Assembly: GCF_016093545.1 (NCBI RefSeq) | Contig: NZ_JADKYX010000006.1 | Location: forward strand, 62,001 to 126,000 | Reading direction: 5' to 3' | DNA length: 64,000 bases | Origin: Massilia rhizosphaerae | GTDB lineage: Bacteria; Pseudomonadota; Gammaproteobacteria; Burkholderiales; Burkholderiaceae_D | Shown: piece after piece, positions 46,342-57,700 of the stretch | Layout of the letters: each line of letters starts with the position of its first letter | Position numbering within the stretch: the first letter of the stretch is position 1 | The notes under the pieces: generated by a model | Seen by the model: only the letters and a program-made list of their open reading frames with translations | Told to the model about the DNA's origin: nothing | Database searches by the model: none | Position numbers and translations under genes: made by a program

Positions 46342-48492
46342 TCACTCGTCGTTCGCGTTCAGTGCGATCCGATGGTCGTCCTTGTAGCGGCAGGCATCGA
46401 TCTGCGTCGTGCCGTCCGCATGGCACCAGCCCAGGCCGTGGCGCCGCCCGTCCGCATCGATGCCGCCGACGAACACGAGATGGTCGACCGCCGGCCATTG
46501 GTAGCCGCCGTCGAACCATTTTCCGCGGATGGGCGCGGCGCCGTGCGCGGGGACGAACGTGCCGTCGCCCTGCGCCTCGCCTTTCAGGAACGTGGCCTCC
46601 AGCCGTCCTTCCCGTGTCACGAGGACGCCCGCCCCGGCCGGCACCGCGTCGTCGATGCCGCCTTCATACGAGACCATCTTGCTGCCGGCCGGGAACGTGA
46701 CGTGCCCCGTGCCGTGCGCCATGCCGGCCGCGAATCCGCCCTCGTACGCGACGCCCCGCTCGCTCGCCAGCTTGCCGTGGCCTGCCGGCAGGCCGTGCGC
46801 GAAATCGCCTTCGTAATAACTGCCGTCCGGACGTGTCCACTTGCCCTTGCCGTCCGGCTTGCCGCCGGCCACCGCGCCTTCGTAGACGGCGCCGCTGGGG
46901 TAGCGCAAGCCGTTCGCTTGCGGGATCCCGGCGGTCGCCATGTCGGCCAGGATTTCCAGGTTTTCCATCAGCAGCGCGTCGAACGGATGATCGCCCGCCT
47001 CGCCGAACGCGACGGCGCTGCGCATGCTCTTGAGCGCTTCCGGCAGTTGCTTGTTGCGCAGGTAGAGGTGCGCCAGGGCACGGAAGGCGGCGGGCGCCGG
47101 TTCGTAGATGACGAGCGAGTCCAGTCCGGCGATCCCTTCGTCGACCGGCCCGATGTCCGGCAACAGCGCGTATGCATATCCCAGGCCGAAATAGGCCAGC
47201 GCATTGCCCGGGTCCGCCTGGATGGCGCGGCGGTACAGGCCGCGCGCTTCCTCGAGCGGCGCTTCCCAGCCGGGCGTGCCGGTGTCGTGCATGGCGAAGG
47301 CCGCCATGCGCAGGCCCTCGCCGCGTGCGGCCAGCAGGCGCGCGTCGTTCGGATAGCGTTTCATCAGCGCGTCCAGGCGGCTCATCGCGTCGGCGACGCC
47401 GCCGCGTTCGATGGCGATGAGATTGGCCTTCGGATCGTCCGGGTGAAGCTTGAGATTGGTGTCGATCAGTTCCCGCACGACCTTGCCGTCGCGCTTGGCG
47501 AAACGCGGCACCACGTCGGCCAGCACGGCGCACGTCGCGGCCCGGTCGAGTTTGATCGACTTGACGTCGACTTGCGGCAGTGCGAGCCCATCCTTGCCGG
47601 TCGAAAAACCCCGTGCCGTCAGGTGGCGCTCGACGTAGCGCCGCATGTCGATGTCGAGTTCCGCATACGATTTCTTGAACGCCAGGCGAACGGCCCCGTC
47701 CTCCGACAACCCCATGTTATGCAAGCGCAGATAATGGGCGAGCTGCCTGCGCAATTCGGGGCTCGAATTGAAATAGTGGATCGCATAGTCCGCCCGCGCG
47801 TAAAAGCGCGCCGTATCGTCCGAATCGGACCTGCTCTCGCCGAATTTCAGCTTCGATGTATTGAACAACCATTTCGTGTCGAGATCGACCCTGCCCACCC
47901 GGTCGACCAGCCAGTTCTCGCGCCCGCTGCCCTCCACCGGATGGCCGAACCACGCGAAGCCATCCTGGATCACGAGAGACGACCAGTATTCGGACATCCC
48001 TTCGTCATACCAGCGCGGGTACGACGTCGTTTCGGGCGAATAATGCATCAGGAAATGGTGGTATTCGTGCAGGATGGTCGCGCGCGAAAAATCGCTCGTG
48101 TCGGCCGACGTCGCGTAATCCTCGATCCTGGCGAGCGCCGCATAGCCGTAGCGCGACAGGCTGAACACGCCCGCCATGTGCTTCGGCAGCCCGAGCGTCG
48201 CAAAGCTGCGCCGGCCCATCGCGACGACCGTCAGCGGCGGCCCGTCCAGCGATTGCGCGCCGCGCACGCGGTTGGAGATATAGCGCAGGTTTTCCAGGTC
48301 GACGATCATGCGGCGCGCGACGTCCTCCGACTGTTCCGTGACGACCCGGAAATGCGGGCTGTCGATTTCAATCCAGTTCTTGTCGATGAGATCGCTCACG
48401 TCGCTGGCATGCGCCAATGGGAGCGACATGAACAGGACGGACAGCGCGCGGGAAAGGTGGCGCAACGGTGAAGTGGCGAAGACGGTTTTCAT
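46342..48492 (-). CDS. Zincin-like metallopeptidase with TPR and MORN repeats
   Basis: 716 residues, exported (signal LSRALSVLFMSLPLAHA). The N-terminal third has a gluzincin-type zinc site: HEYHH at 142-146 and Glu 164 in WYDEGMSEYW, 17 residues on. A helical middle part carries TPR-like motifs (GNALAYFGLGYAYALLPD, AAFRALAHLYLRNKQLPEALKSM, written in part). The last 200 residues contain about five MORN-type repeats (YEGAVAGGKPDGKGKW, YEGDFAHGLPAGHGKL, YEGGFAAGMAHGTGHV). The combination is unusual. ATG 48490-48492 lacks a good Shine-Dalgarno; TTG at 48507 is an alternative. Confidence 0.8.
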   Translation of the reverse strand: MKTVFATSPLRHLSRALSVLFMSLPLAHASDVSDLIDKNWIEIDSPHFRVVTEQSEDVARRMIVDLENLRYISNRVRGAQSLDGPPLTVVAMGRRSFATLGLPKHMAGVFSLSRYGYAALARIEDYATSADTSDFSRATILHEYHHFLMHYSPETTSYPRWYDEGMSEYWSSLVIQDGFAWFGHPVEGSGRENWLVDRVGRVDLDTKWLFNTSKLKFGESRSDSDDTARFYARADYAIHYFNSSPELRRQLAHYLRLHNMGLSEDGAVRLAFKKSYAELDIDMRRYVERHLTARGFSTGKDGLALPQVDVKSIKLDRAATCAVLADVVPRFAKRDGKVVRELIDTNLKLHPDDPKANLIAIERGGVADAMSRLDALMKRYPNDARLLAARGEGLRMAAFAMHDTGTPGWEAPLEEARGLYRRAIQADPGNALAYFGLGYAYALLPDIGPVDEGIAGLDSLVIYEPAPAAFRALAHLYLRNKQLPEALKSMRSAVAFGEAGDHPFDALLMENLEILADMATAGIPQANGLRYPSGAVYEGAVAGGKPDGKGKWTRPDGSYYEGDFAHGLPAGHGKLASERGVAYEGGFAAGMAHGTGHVTFPAGSKMVSYEGGIDDAVPAGAGVLVTREGRLEATFLKGEAQGDGTFVPAHGAAPIRGKWFDGGYQWPAVDHLVFVGGIDADGRRHGLGWCHADGTTQIDACRYKDDHRIALNANDE

Positions 48493-48550
48493 GGATGACG
48501 GGTACAAGGTGGCGATAATGCGCGTTGCCGCACGGCACCCGTCATTCTAG

Positions 48551-48578
48551 ATTGTATGTACCGCCGAATAATCACCAA
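48551..48578 (-). promoter_or_regulatory. Probable promoter of the zincin-TPR-MORN gene
   Basis: On the minus strand TTGGTG (48573-48578) is separated by 16 bases from TACAAT (48551-48556). This gives a leader of about 50 bases. Lies in an AT-rich gap. Confidence 0.45.
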
Positions 48579-48704
48579 TTATTGCGCTCATCCATATTAT
48601 TCCGGATTCGTATGATCGATATCCGAAATGGCAATTGGATTTACTGCGGCCGGATCTGGATAATCCAAATCGTCTCCTCTATCTTCCTCCAAGAAAATAG
48701 ATTC

Positions 48705-48729
48705 AGCCCGCCCCGTGCGGGCTTTTTTT
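48705..48729 (+). terminator. Rho-independent terminator with no obvious upstream gene
   Basis: A 7-bp stem (AGCCCGC/GCGGGCT) around CCCGT followed by seven T. It reads on the plus strand, but the nearest upstream gene is on the minus strand, so it may end a small RNA transcribed from the AT-rich 48550-48700 interval. The IS begins directly after the T tract. Confidence 0.65.
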
Positions 48730-49806
48730 GGCTGTGTTCGCGTTATTTCAGTAATCCGACTGCAATGGACTAGCCGAGCTGAGCTGCTGCACCCAGCAGA
48801 TGCGCGGGCGTGGTCAGCTGCCGCGCGTCCAGCACACGCTGCCATCCCGAGTAATTGATCAGGTAGCGGCTCGCGACGCCACGGAACCGGACCAGCCAAC
48901 TCTTGAAGCGGCTGTGCCAGCTGTTCACATTCTGGATGTGGATCGCGCCGCGCGCCCGGATACCGGCCTTCACGTTCACCCACTCGTGCGTGATGCCCGC
49001 TTGCGCCGCGAAATGTCGATAGGCGACGGCACCGTCGCTGATCAGTAACACGTCCGCCGGCAGCACCGGCTTGAGGCAACAATCCAGTTGCGAGACCGTC
49101 ACTTGTCCTCGTCCGGTATGAAAATCAAGCGTCTGGCCATTGCGATCGCGCGCGACGAGCAGGCAATCGTGTTCTCGACTGATGCCGCGCAGTCTCGCGG
49201 CGCCGCCACGCTTCCTCGCTTTGCGCGTCAAATGGCGCGAGCCCTTTTGCGATTCGAGACGGTAGGTTTCGTCCGCCTCGACGATGGCCGACAGCGTCGA
49301 AGGCCGATCGCGCATCGCACCAGGCACGAAGCGATGACGCCACCGGAAACTGGTCGTGCGGTGCACGCCGGCGACGCGCGCCGCATCGCGGACCGTGCGC
49401 GATTCCAGAATGCATTGCAGATACGTCAGCCAGCATTCCTTTTTGCGCAGCCGCGCGAGCGGCGTGCCCGTCAACGCGTTATAGCTGCGTCCGCAGCCGA
49501 GACAGCGAAAGCGCTGCAAGCCGCTGGCCTGGCCGCAGCGGTGGACGTGGCCACAACCGCAGCGCGGACAGGGGCGACCTCTGGCGGCGGCCTCGATCAG
49601 CGCGATGCACTCCGTCGGATCCGCGACGCTCGCGATCCATTCCCGCAACCGGACGAGGTCGGTCGGCGACAGCTGCGTCGCCGATAACATGGCAAACAAT
49701 TCGTCGAACTGCAGGCTGCGCATCGTCGCTCCCCATGAGTTAACTCGACGATACGTATGACCGCTGCAACCGGATTCCGTTCGCAGAACTAACGCGAACA
49801 CAGCCT
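48730..49806 (-). mobile_element. Complete IS1595-family insertion sequence
   Basis: 1077 bases bounded by perfect 16-base terminal inverted repeats (GGCTGTGTTCGCGTTA at 48730-48745 and its complement at 49791-49806), with partial similarity a few bases further in. It is flanked by T7 on the left and T8 on the right, consistent with the 8-base AT-rich target duplication typical of this family, here within the T tract of the terminator. It contains one intact transposase gene. Confidence 0.88.
48770..49723 (-). CDS. IS1595 family transposase
   Basis: 317 residues. An N-terminal zinc ribbon (CPRCGCGHVHRCGQ, FRCLGCG) and HTH-like part precede the DDE-type core: Asp in VEADETY, Asp in LISDGAVAY, and a third position in NVNSWHSRFKSWLVRF where Asn stands in place of Glu, as in part of the IS1595 family. 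The reading frame is intact, so the element may be active. ATG 49721-49723 has GGGGAG 5 bases upstream. Confidence 0.92.
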   Translation of the reverse strand: MRSLQFDELFAMLSATQLSPTDLVRLREWIASVADPTECIALIEAAARGRPCPRCGCGHVHRCGQASGLQRFRCLGCGRSYNALTGTPLARLRKKECWLTYLQCILESRTVRDAARVAGVHRTTSFRWRHRFVPGAMRDRPSTLSAIVEADETYRLESQKGSRHLTRKARKRGGAARLRGISREHDCLLVARDRNGQTLDFHTGRGQVTVSQLDCCLKPVLPADVLLISDGAVAYRHFAAQAGITHEWVNVKAGIRARGAIHIQNVNSWHSRFKSWLVRFRGVASRYLINYSGWQRVLDARQLTTPAHLLGAAAQLG

Positions 49807-49932
49807 TTTTTTTGGTTCATCACGCCGGCTCGCCCCGCCCCGCTCCCGCCTCGCCACATTCCGCTCGCGCCTGCGCGAACCGGGATCTAGTCTGACGTCG
49901 TCCTCTTTCGACCACCAACCGAGACGATCACC

Positions 49933-51180
49933 ATGACCACATTCCGCCCGCAAGACGCCAATCCACCAGCACCGCTGCCGCGCTATCACTTCCTCGACTG
50001 GGTACGCATCATCGCCTTCTTCCTGCTCATCCTGTTCCACGTCGGCATGTATTACGTGACGTGGGACTGGCACGTGAAGAGCCCCCATGCCAGCGAGACC
50101 CTGGAACCCTTCATGGTGCTGTCGACGCCGTGGCGCCTGTCGCTGCTGTTCCTCGTGTCCGGCGTCGCGTCCAGCTGCATGCTGGCGAAGCTGCGCCCTC
50201 TCGTATTCCTGCGCAAGCGCAGCTGGCGCCTGTTGATACCGCTGATGTTCGGCATGCTCGTCATCGTGCCGCCGCAGTCGTATTGCGAAGTCATCGAGAA
50301 GCTCGGCTATGCCGGCAGCTACGCCGACTTCATGGGCCTCTACCTGCGCGGCTACCACGGCTTCTGCAAGGACGGCTGCCTGATCCTGCCGACCTGGAAC
50401 CACCTGTGGTTCGTCGCCTACCTGTGGGTCTACACGGTCGTGCTCGCGCTGCTGATGCTGGTGCTGGGGCCGCGCTTCGACCGCCTCGCCGCCCGCCTCG
50501 GCCGCGTGCTGGAAGGCTGGAAGATCATCGTGCTGCCGGCCGCCGTGCTGGCGCTGGCGCGCATGCTGATGCTGGACCGCTTTCCGATCACCCATGCGCT
50601 CGTCGACGATTGGTACAACCATGCGCACTATTTGACCGTGTTCCTGCTCGGTGCGCTGATGGCGCGCGTGCCCGGCCTCTGGCCGCGTGTCGCGGCGCTG
50701 CGCTGGCCGGCCCTGGCGCTGGCCGTCACCGGCTGGGCCGCCATCATCATCTGGTATGCGCTGTCCCACGATGCCATCGCGGGCACGCGCTGGGAACTGC
50801 TCGTGCATCCGATGCGCGCCGAGTATGCGCTGATGGCGTGGAGCGCCATGGTGGCCGCATGCGGCTTCGCATACCGCCACCTGGATCGCGACGGCCCCGC
50901 CCGGCGCTACCTGACCGAGGCCGTGTTCCCTGTCTACATCCTGCACCAGACGCTGATCGTCGTGCTGGCCCACGCGTTCAAACCCTTGCACCGCGCGCCG
51001 GGCCTGGAAGCCATGCTGCTCGTCGTGCTCGTGACTGCAGGAAGCTTCGCGGGCTTCGAGATCGTGCGCCGGGTGCCGCTGCTGCGGCCCTTGTTCGGCC
51101 TGGGGCCGCGTGCTTCCGCCACGCACCGGGCCGCAGCAGCCGTCACGCCGGCGGCGTCGGCCGGCGCGAAGCCGGCCTGA
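49933..51180 (+). CDS. Acyltransferase 3 family membrane protein (OpgC-like)
   Basis: 415 residues, about ten TM helices. The N-terminus LDWVRIIAFFLLILFHVGMYY carries the active-site-type RxxxF...H motif of acyltransferase 3 proteins. The sequence then follows the OpgC/MdoC-like subgroup with long periplasmic loop PQSYCEVIEKLGYAGSY and NHLWFVAYLW. Likely acylates (acetyl or succinyl) a cell-envelope glycan; the acceptor is unknown. The short C-terminus is Ala-rich. The terminator and IS element lie 130 bases upstream, so it needs its own promoter. Confidence 0.85.
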   Translation: MTTFRPQDANPPAPLPRYHFLDWVRIIAFFLLILFHVGMYYVTWDWHVKSPHASETLEPFMVLSTPWRLSLLFLVSGVASSCMLAKLRPLVFLRKRSWRLLIPLMFGMLVIVPPQSYCEVIEKLGYAGSYADFMGLYLRGYHGFCKDGCLILPTWNHLWFVAYLWVYTVVLALLMLVLGPRFDRLAARLGRVLEGWKIIVLPAAVLALARMLMLDRFPITHALVDDWYNHAHYLTVFLLGALMARVPGLWPRVAALRWPALALAVTGWAAIIIWYALSHDAIAGTRWELLVHPMRAEYALMAWSAMVAACGFAYRHLDRDGPARRYLTEAVFPVYILHQTLIVVLAHAFKPLHRAPGLEAMLLVVLVTAGSFAGFEIVRRVPLLRPLFGLGPRASATHRAAAAVTPAASAGAKPA

Positions 51181-51199
51181 GCACCGCCGGGCGCCGTGT

Positions 51200-51772
51200 T
51201 CAGTGCGCAGTGGCGGGACGTTGTTGTTGACCGGCCTGCTGCTGGCCGGCTTGCGGCTGGGTGCCCGCCGGCGTGTGCTGCTGGGACGCGCCCTGCGGCT
51301 GGGCGGCGCCGTTGCCCGTCCGGGTGAACGGATCGCTGAACTGGCGCACGGTTTCCTGTTGGGCGCGCAGACCGCGCTCGGTCTGCTCGGTGGCGTCGCG
51401 GGCCACTTCGTCGGCCAGCGCGCGGGCGGTGCGCGTGGTGTTCTGCACGTGCTGCTCCGTCACGCGGGCCATGTCGACCTGGGCGTCGGCCGCCAGGCGC
51501 GCGATGTGCTGCTGGTAGGCGCGCAGCTTTTCAGTCGTCGGCTGCGTGCGTGCCGTGGCGGCGGAGAGCAGCTCGGATTGGCGGTCAGCACTCAGCAGGT
51601 GCTTGCCGGTCAGCGTCGACTCTTCCAGCATCGTCTGGGCCAGCTGGATGTTCAGGTCGCACATCTGCTGGAATGAGCTGAACAGCGACTTCGACATGTC
51701 GTTCAGGAACGCGGTCTGCGCGTCGATGTGCGTCTTCACTGCCGGAGCGATCGTCTGTGGAAATGGATACAT
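51200..51772 (-). CDS. Phasin family protein
   Basis: 190 residues. Phasin_2/TIGR01841-like helical core (about 10-150: AFLNDMSKSLFSSFQQMCDLNIQ in part, LAQTMLEES, ADAQVDMARVTEQHV) that coats polyhydroxyalkanoate granules. The C-terminal 45 residues are Gln/Pro/Ala-rich and low-complexity (AGQQQAGQQQ). ATG 51770-51772 has GAGG 6 bases upstream. No PHA synthase is in the window. Converges on the acyltransferase gene. Confidence 0.88.
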   Translation of the reverse strand: MYPFPQTIAPAVKTHIDAQTAFLNDMSKSLFSSFQQMCDLNIQLAQTMLEESTLTGKHLLSADRQSELLSAATARTQPTTEKLRAYQQHIARLAADAQVDMARVTEQHVQNTTRTARALADEVARDATEQTERGLRAQQETVRQFSDPFTRTGNGAAQPQGASQQHTPAGTQPQAGQQQAGQQQRPATAH

Positions 51773-52005
51773 GGTTTGCCTCGCAAAAATGTGGGTTGAA
51801 CGGGCCGCCGCAGGCGCCGCGGCACGAAGCTCACAGCGTAAGGGCGCGAGACGGCGCACCTTTGATCTGGGCTAATCGTGCCGGCCTTGTCGCCCCGATG
51901 CAGCGTGCATCGGCGTTGCCGCCGTCCGACGAACCTGACAATGCTTGTATTGACAAAAACGTACGATAGTGAGAACGTGATCGGTGTCGTTCGAGCGGGG
52001 GACCT

Positions 52006-54738
52006 ATGTTGAACCGTGAACAGACTCTCCGAAACATTGCCGCGCTCTCATTCTCGATGAGCCTCGGCCAGTGGCCCGCGCACGCGTTGGCACAGACGGA
52101 TCAGGCCGCCAATGCGGGCGGCACGGCCGTCGTCGAGATCACCGGCACCCGCCTGAAGCGAACGGATACCGCCACCCCGTCGCCGGTGGACATCATCACG
52201 CGCGCGGACATCGCGCAGTCGGGCAAGACGAGCCTGTCCGACGTGGTGCGCTCCCTCACGGTCGACAACAACGGGTCGATCGGCCTGGGCAACGTCAGCG
52301 GATTCGCGATGGGGTCGAGCGGCGTCGCCCTGCGCGGGCTGGCGGTCAATGCCACGCTGGTCCTCGTCAACGGCCGCCGCATGGTGCACTTCGGCCTGGC
52401 CGACGACGTGCAGCGCACGTTCGTCAACCTGAGCGCGATTCCCCTCGACGTCGTCGACCGCTTCGAAGTCCTGAAGGACGGCGCGTCGGCGATCTACGGC
52501 TCCGATGCGATCGCGGGCGTCGTCAACATCATCCTGCGCGACCACTACGAGGGTGCGTCGGCCGAGCTCGGCTACGGGTGGACGGAAGGCGGCGGCGGCG
52601 CCATGCCGCGCGCCAGCCTCACGGGCGGCATCGGCAACCTGGCCGCCGACGGCTACAACCTGTTCGCCAACGTCGAAGTCTCGCACCGCCAGGGCATCGC
52701 GAGCGGGGACCGGCGCGACCACAAATGGATCGGCAACGGCGACCTGCGCCCATACGGCTACGGCTTCACGGCCGGCGGCATCGGCCCCAACATCGGCGGC
52801 TGGTTCGACAATGCGAGCGGGACCGCCAACCCGAACCGCTACGGCGCCGTCAGCCCGGCCTCGGGGCCCGTCGCATGGCGCCAGCTGCCGGGCTGCCGGT
52901 CGACCATCGCCCTGCCCGCCGGCCTGGGCGGCTGTCCCTACGACCGCGTGGCCGAATACGGCGCCGTCCTGCCGGAGGAACGCAAGCTGAACCTGTACGT
53001 GCGCGGCTCGATGCGCCTGTCGGACACGCTCGAGCCTTACTTCGAGCTCGGCAGGTTCGCCTCTGATACCCGGTCGACGTGGGTCTTCGGTCCCACCGGC
53101 GTCAACGAATTGTGGATAGCTCCCGCCACCAATTCCGTGAAAGACAATACCCGCCTGCCGCTGCCGGCGTCGCACCCGGACAATCCGCTGGGCACCGACG
53201 CCTTGCTCAGCTACCTGACGGCGGACGCGGGGCCGCGCAGTTTCGAGCACGACAGCGCGGTGTGGCGCGCGCTGGTCGGGGCCAAGGGCGCCTGGAACGG
53301 CTGGAGCTACGACACGGGCCTGCTGTACGGCCACACGACGACGACGCGCATCCTGCGCGGCTTCATCCGCGACAGCGTGCTGCGGGCGGGCCTCGATGGC
53401 ACCGGGCCGTTCGGCTACTACCGCCTCGGCGCCAATGCCGGCCTCAACCCGCCCGCGTTCTACCAGGCCCTGTCGCCCGAGATCTCGAGCGACAACGTCG
53501 CGACGCTGACGCTGCTCGACATGAAAGCGTCGCGCTCGCTGATGGCGCTGGCGGGCGGTCCGCTGGCCCTGTCGGTCGGCGCGGAATACCGGCACGAGAC
53601 GCTCGACGCGCCGGCCCCGCCCTATACCGACGTCGGCGACATCGTCGGCTGGCCCTACTACGTCTACAGCGGCAAGCGGACGGTGTTCTCGGCGTTCGCC
53701 GAAGCGGTGGCGCCCGTGTCCAGGCAGCTGGAACTCGACGGCGCCTTGCGGGTCGACCGGGTGCGCGATTCGGAAACGTCGGTCACGCCCAAGGTCGGCG
53801 TCAAGTGGACCCCATGGAACGGACTGGTGTTGCGCGGCACCTATACCGAAGGTTTTCGCGCGCCCAACGAGGTCGAACAAGGCGTCAGTAACACGAATGC
53901 GGCGGCGCTCGACCTGACCGGCCACGGCTTCCTGAGCGTCGTCCGGACCATCGGCAATCCCGACCTCAAGCCCGAGAAATCGCGGATGGTGACCCTCGGC
54001 GCCATCTATGAGCCGCAGCGCGCGACGAGCGTGGGCGCCACGTACTGGTGGCTCGAGCGCAGCAACGAGATCAACGGCGCCGACCCGTACGCGATCCTGG
54101 CCGACAGCGCCGCGTTCCGGGGCGCGTCCGTCATGCGCGACGCGCAGGGCAACGTGCTCGAAGTGAGCGCGCCGTTCCAGAACAATTCCCGGTCGCGGCT
54201 GCAGGGGCTCGACATCGACGTGAACCACCGCCGGCAGCTGGGCCGCTTCGGCACGGTGAACGCGAAACTGGCCTGGACCTACCTCGATTACTACAAGAAG
54301 CGGTTCGCCGGCGGGCCGACCGTCGACTATGCCGGCACCCACGGGCCGATGGTCGTCAGCGGCAACACGGGCACGCCGAAGAACCGGGTGAATGCCGTGC
54401 TGGGCTGGGAATACGGACGGACCCGCCTGACCACGTCCGTGTCGTACATCGGCAGCTATCTCAACAAGGACAACCTCACGGCCCCCTGCTTCAACCAATT
54501 CGCCGACGGCGCGCCGGCGCCCGCCGGCTGCCGCGTCGCTTCGTTCACCACCGTCGACCTCCACGACAGCGTACGGTACGACAAGCACACCGAGATCTAT
54601 TTTTCCATCGGCAACCTGTTCGACCATATCGCGCCGCTCGACCCGAGCGCGTATATCAACCTCAATTTCAATCCCGCGTTCCACCTGAGCGGTGCGATCG
54701 GCAGAAGCTTCAACGTCGGCGTCAAGCACGATTTCTGA
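52006..54738 (+). CDS. TonB-dependent receptor
   Basis: Outer-membrane importer of 910 residues. A signal peptide (to about 30, AHALA/QTD) precedes the plug (about 45-165: [54 protein letters not shown] in part) and a 22-strand barrel ending in the terminal aromatic F of VGVKHDF. The TonB box is probably near residues 40-46. No SusD-like partner is present. The hybrid sensor gene starts 13 bases later, which suggests that receptor and sensor handle the same substrate, probably an oligosaccharide. Confidence 0.93.
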   Translation: MLNREQTLRNIAALSFSMSLGQWPAHALAQTDQAANAGGTAVVEITGTRLKRTDTATPSPVDIITRADIAQSGKTSLSDVVRSLTVDNNGSIGLGNVSGFAMGSSGVALRGLAVNATLVLVNGRRMVHFGLADDVQRTFVNLSAIPLDVVDRFEVLKDGASAIYGSDAIAGVVNIILRDHYEGASAELGYGWTEGGGGAMPRASLTGGIGNLAADGYNLFANVEVSHRQGIASGDRRDHKWIGNGDLRPYGYGFTAGGIGPNIGGWFDNASGTANPNRYGAVSPASGPVAWRQLPGCRSTIALPAGLGGCPYDRVAEYGAVLPEERKLNLYVRGSMRLSDTLEPYFELGRFASDTRSTWVFGPTGVNELWIAPATNSVKDNTRLPLPASHPDNPLGTDALLSYLTADAGPRSFEHDSAVWRALVGAKGAWNGWSYDTGLLYGHTTTTRILRGFIRDSVLRAGLDGTGPFGYYRLGANAGLNPPAFYQALSPEISSDNVATLTLLDMKASRSLMALAGGPLALSVGAEYRHETLDAPAPPYTDVGDIVGWPYYVYSGKRTVFSAFAEAVAPVSRQLELDGALRVDRVRDSETSVTPKVGVKWTPWNGLVLRGTYTEGFRAPNEVEQGVSNTNAAALDLTGHGFLSVVRTIGNPDLKPEKSRMVTLGAIYEPQRATSVGATYWWLERSNEINGADPYAILADSAAFRGASVMRDAQGNVLEVSAPFQNNSRSRLQGLDIDVNHRRQLGRFGTVNAKLAWTYLDYYKKRFAGGPTVDYAGTHGPMVVSGNTGTPKNRVNAVLGWEYGRTRLTTSVSYIGSYLNKDNLTAPCFNQFADGAPAPAGCRVASFTTVDLHDSVRYDKHTEIYFSIGNLFDHIAPLDPSAYINLNFNPAFHLSGAIGRSFNVGVKHDF

Positions 54739-54751
54739 ACCCGGAGCCCAC

Positions 54752-57700
54752 ATGCATGCAACCCGCCGCAACAGCGTGACCGGATTCGGATGGATGATCA
54801 CGGCGGCGCTGGCGCTCCTGCCGACACGGGGCGCCGCGGAGACGGTCCCGGATCCGGCGCGCTACACCGAAGCGTTCCAGCGCTTCGGCGTCAGCGACGG
54901 CCTGGCGAACAACGTCGCCTTCGACGTCACGCAGGACAAGTACGGCTTCATCTGGGTCACCACCCGCAACGGCATCGCCAAATTCGACGGCTCCGACTTC
55001 ACCGTGTATCGCCCGGTGCCGCCCGGCGCCACCCGCCAGGTCGCCCAGTTCTACCAGACGATCGCGCGCGGCCGGGATGGCAACCTGTGGTTCTGTTCGT
55101 GGGGGAACGGGCTGCTGAAACTCGACCTCGCCACCGAGCGGTTCACGTTCTTCCGGCACGACCCGCGCAAGCCGGACACCACCATCGCCGGCAACAACGT
55201 CTGGTTCGCGTTCGAGGACAGGGACGGCATGATGTGGGTGTCGAGCCAGGGCGGCCTGGCGCGGCTCGATCCCAGGACCGGCGTGGCGACCGTGTACCGG
55301 CACGACCCGCGCAACCCCGACAGCCTGGCGCATCCGATGCCGACCCAGGTCGTGCAGGACAAGGACGGCATGCTGTGGGTCGGCACGTACGGAGGCGGGC
55401 TCGACCGCCTGAACCCGGCCACCGGCAAGTTCACGCACTACCGCCACGACGAGCACGACGCCAATTCGCTGGCCAACGATTCCGTCGAAGGGCTGTTCCT
55501 GGACGCGGACGGCACGCTGTGGATCGCCACCGACGGCGGCCTCGACCATTTCGACCCCCGGTCGGGCCGGTTCACGTTGTACCAGCACGATCCGAACGAC
55601 CCGGGCAGCCTGGCGAACAACGCGGTGCTGAAGGTGATGCGCGACAGCCGCGGCCGGCTCTGGACGTCGCACTGGGGCGGCGGCATCCACCGGATGGACG
55701 CGCGCACCGGCAAGTTCATCCGCTACCGCTACGATCCCGGCGATCCGTTGAGCGTGGCGTCGAACATGACCGAATACATGACGGAGTCGCGCGACCACGC
55801 GCTGTGGATCGCCACGTTCAACGGCCTGGTCCGCTTCGACGAAGATGCGGGACGCTTCCACACCGCGCTGCAGCAGACGGGCCTGTCCGCGGCGTCGGGA
55901 CGCATGCTGGTGTCGGGCATGGTGCGCGACCACCGGGGCCGCCTGTGGGCCGTCAGCGAGGATGCGGGCGCCGTGCGGTACGACCCGGCCACGGGCGAGA
56001 CGCGGCATTACCTGCCCGAGCCCGGTAACCCGCACAGCCTGTCGGAGGTGGCGATCACGGCCATCGTGTGCGACGCCGACGGCACGGTCTGGCTGGCGAC
56101 CCGCGCCGGCCTGAACCGCTACGACGAGCGCACCGACAGTTTCGAACGGATCATGGTGAGCCGGTACGCGCCCGCGGGCGCCACATCGGACAGCACCATC
56201 AGCGACCTGGCGGCCGACCGGGACGGCAACCTGTGGATGTCGGTCTATGGCGTGGGCCTGCAACGCTTCGATCCCAGGCACAAGAAACTGACCGTCTACA
56301 CCCATGACGCGGCCGATCCCGCCAGCTTGGCCAACAACCTGACGAATGCGGTGCTCGCGGCCAGCGACGGGTCGGTCTGGGTCGCGGCCGACGCGGGCCT
56401 GAGCCGGCTCGATCCCGCCACCGGCAAGTTCACCAATTTCACCGCGCGGGACGGACTCAGCAGCCCGATCGCCAACGACCTCGCCGAGATGGCCGACGGC
56501 TCGGTCCTGGTGGCGACCGACGTCGGCGTCAACCGCTACGATCCGCGCCGCGGCACCTTCAAGGTCTACTCCGTGCAGCAAGGGATGCCGAGCAACTATG
56601 TCATGTCGCTGGAGTCCGACGCCGACGGCAATATCTGGGCCGGCACGGACAAGGGACTGGTGCGCATCGCGCCCGCGACCGGCAAGATCCGCGTCTACGA
56701 TGCGCGCGACGGCCTGCCCGGCAACCAGTTCTGGAACCACGCCGCGTATCGCGCCCCGGACGGCACGATGTATTTCGGCACCACCAGGGGGCTGACCACC
56801 TTCCGGCCGAACACCTTCAAGGACAACCGGGAACCGCCGCCCGTGTACATCACCGAGTTCTCGCTGTTCAAGCACGAAGTCGTGGCCGGGCCCGATTCGC
56901 CGCTTCACACCACCGTCGAGCTGGCCAAGGCCATCACGCTCGACTACCGCCAATCCAGCGTGGGATTCCGCTTCGCCGCCCTGAATTACCGCTGGCCCGC
57001 CAAGAACCGCTACGCCTACCAGCTCGAAGGCTTCGACCGGGGCTGGACCTATGTCGACAGCGCGCACCGCGAGGCGGCCTACACGAATCTCGCGCCCGGC
57101 AACTACGTGTTCCGGGTCAAGGCCTCCAACAATGACGGCGTCTGGAACGAGACCGGCGCCGCGCTCGCCATCACCATCACCCCGCCCTGGTGGCAGACGT
57201 GGACGTTCCGCAGCCTGATGGCGTTCCTGGCCGCGGCGCTGGTCTACGCGCTGTACGGGATGCGGGTGCGCCAGTTGCAGGCGCAGGCGCGCAAGCTGCA
57301 GCGCATCGTCGACGAGCGCACGCACGACCTGCAGATCGCCAAGGAAAAGGCCGAAGTCGCCAACCAGGTCAAGAGCACCTTCCTGGCCAATATGAGCCAC
57401 GAACTGCGCACGCCGCTGAACGCGATCCTCGGCTATGCGCAGATCCTGCGCCGCGACACCCAGCAGCTGAGCCGGCGCCAGGCGTCCGGCCTGGCGACCA
57501 TCCAGGACAGCGGCCAGCACCTGCTCAACCTCATCAACGACATCCTGGACCTGGCGCGGATCGAGGCCGGCAAACTGAGCCTGTATCCGACCGATTGCGA
57601 TCTCGCCGCCTTCCTCGACCTGGTGACGAAGATCATCCGCGTCAAGGCCGACGAGAAAAACCTGGCGTTCCGGTCCCAGGCGGCCCCGGACTTGCCGGCC

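Noticed and set aside
51935..51978. TTGACA before the TonB receptor as a -35 box
   Set aside because: No acceptable -10 hexamer at 16-18 bases; promoter not called.
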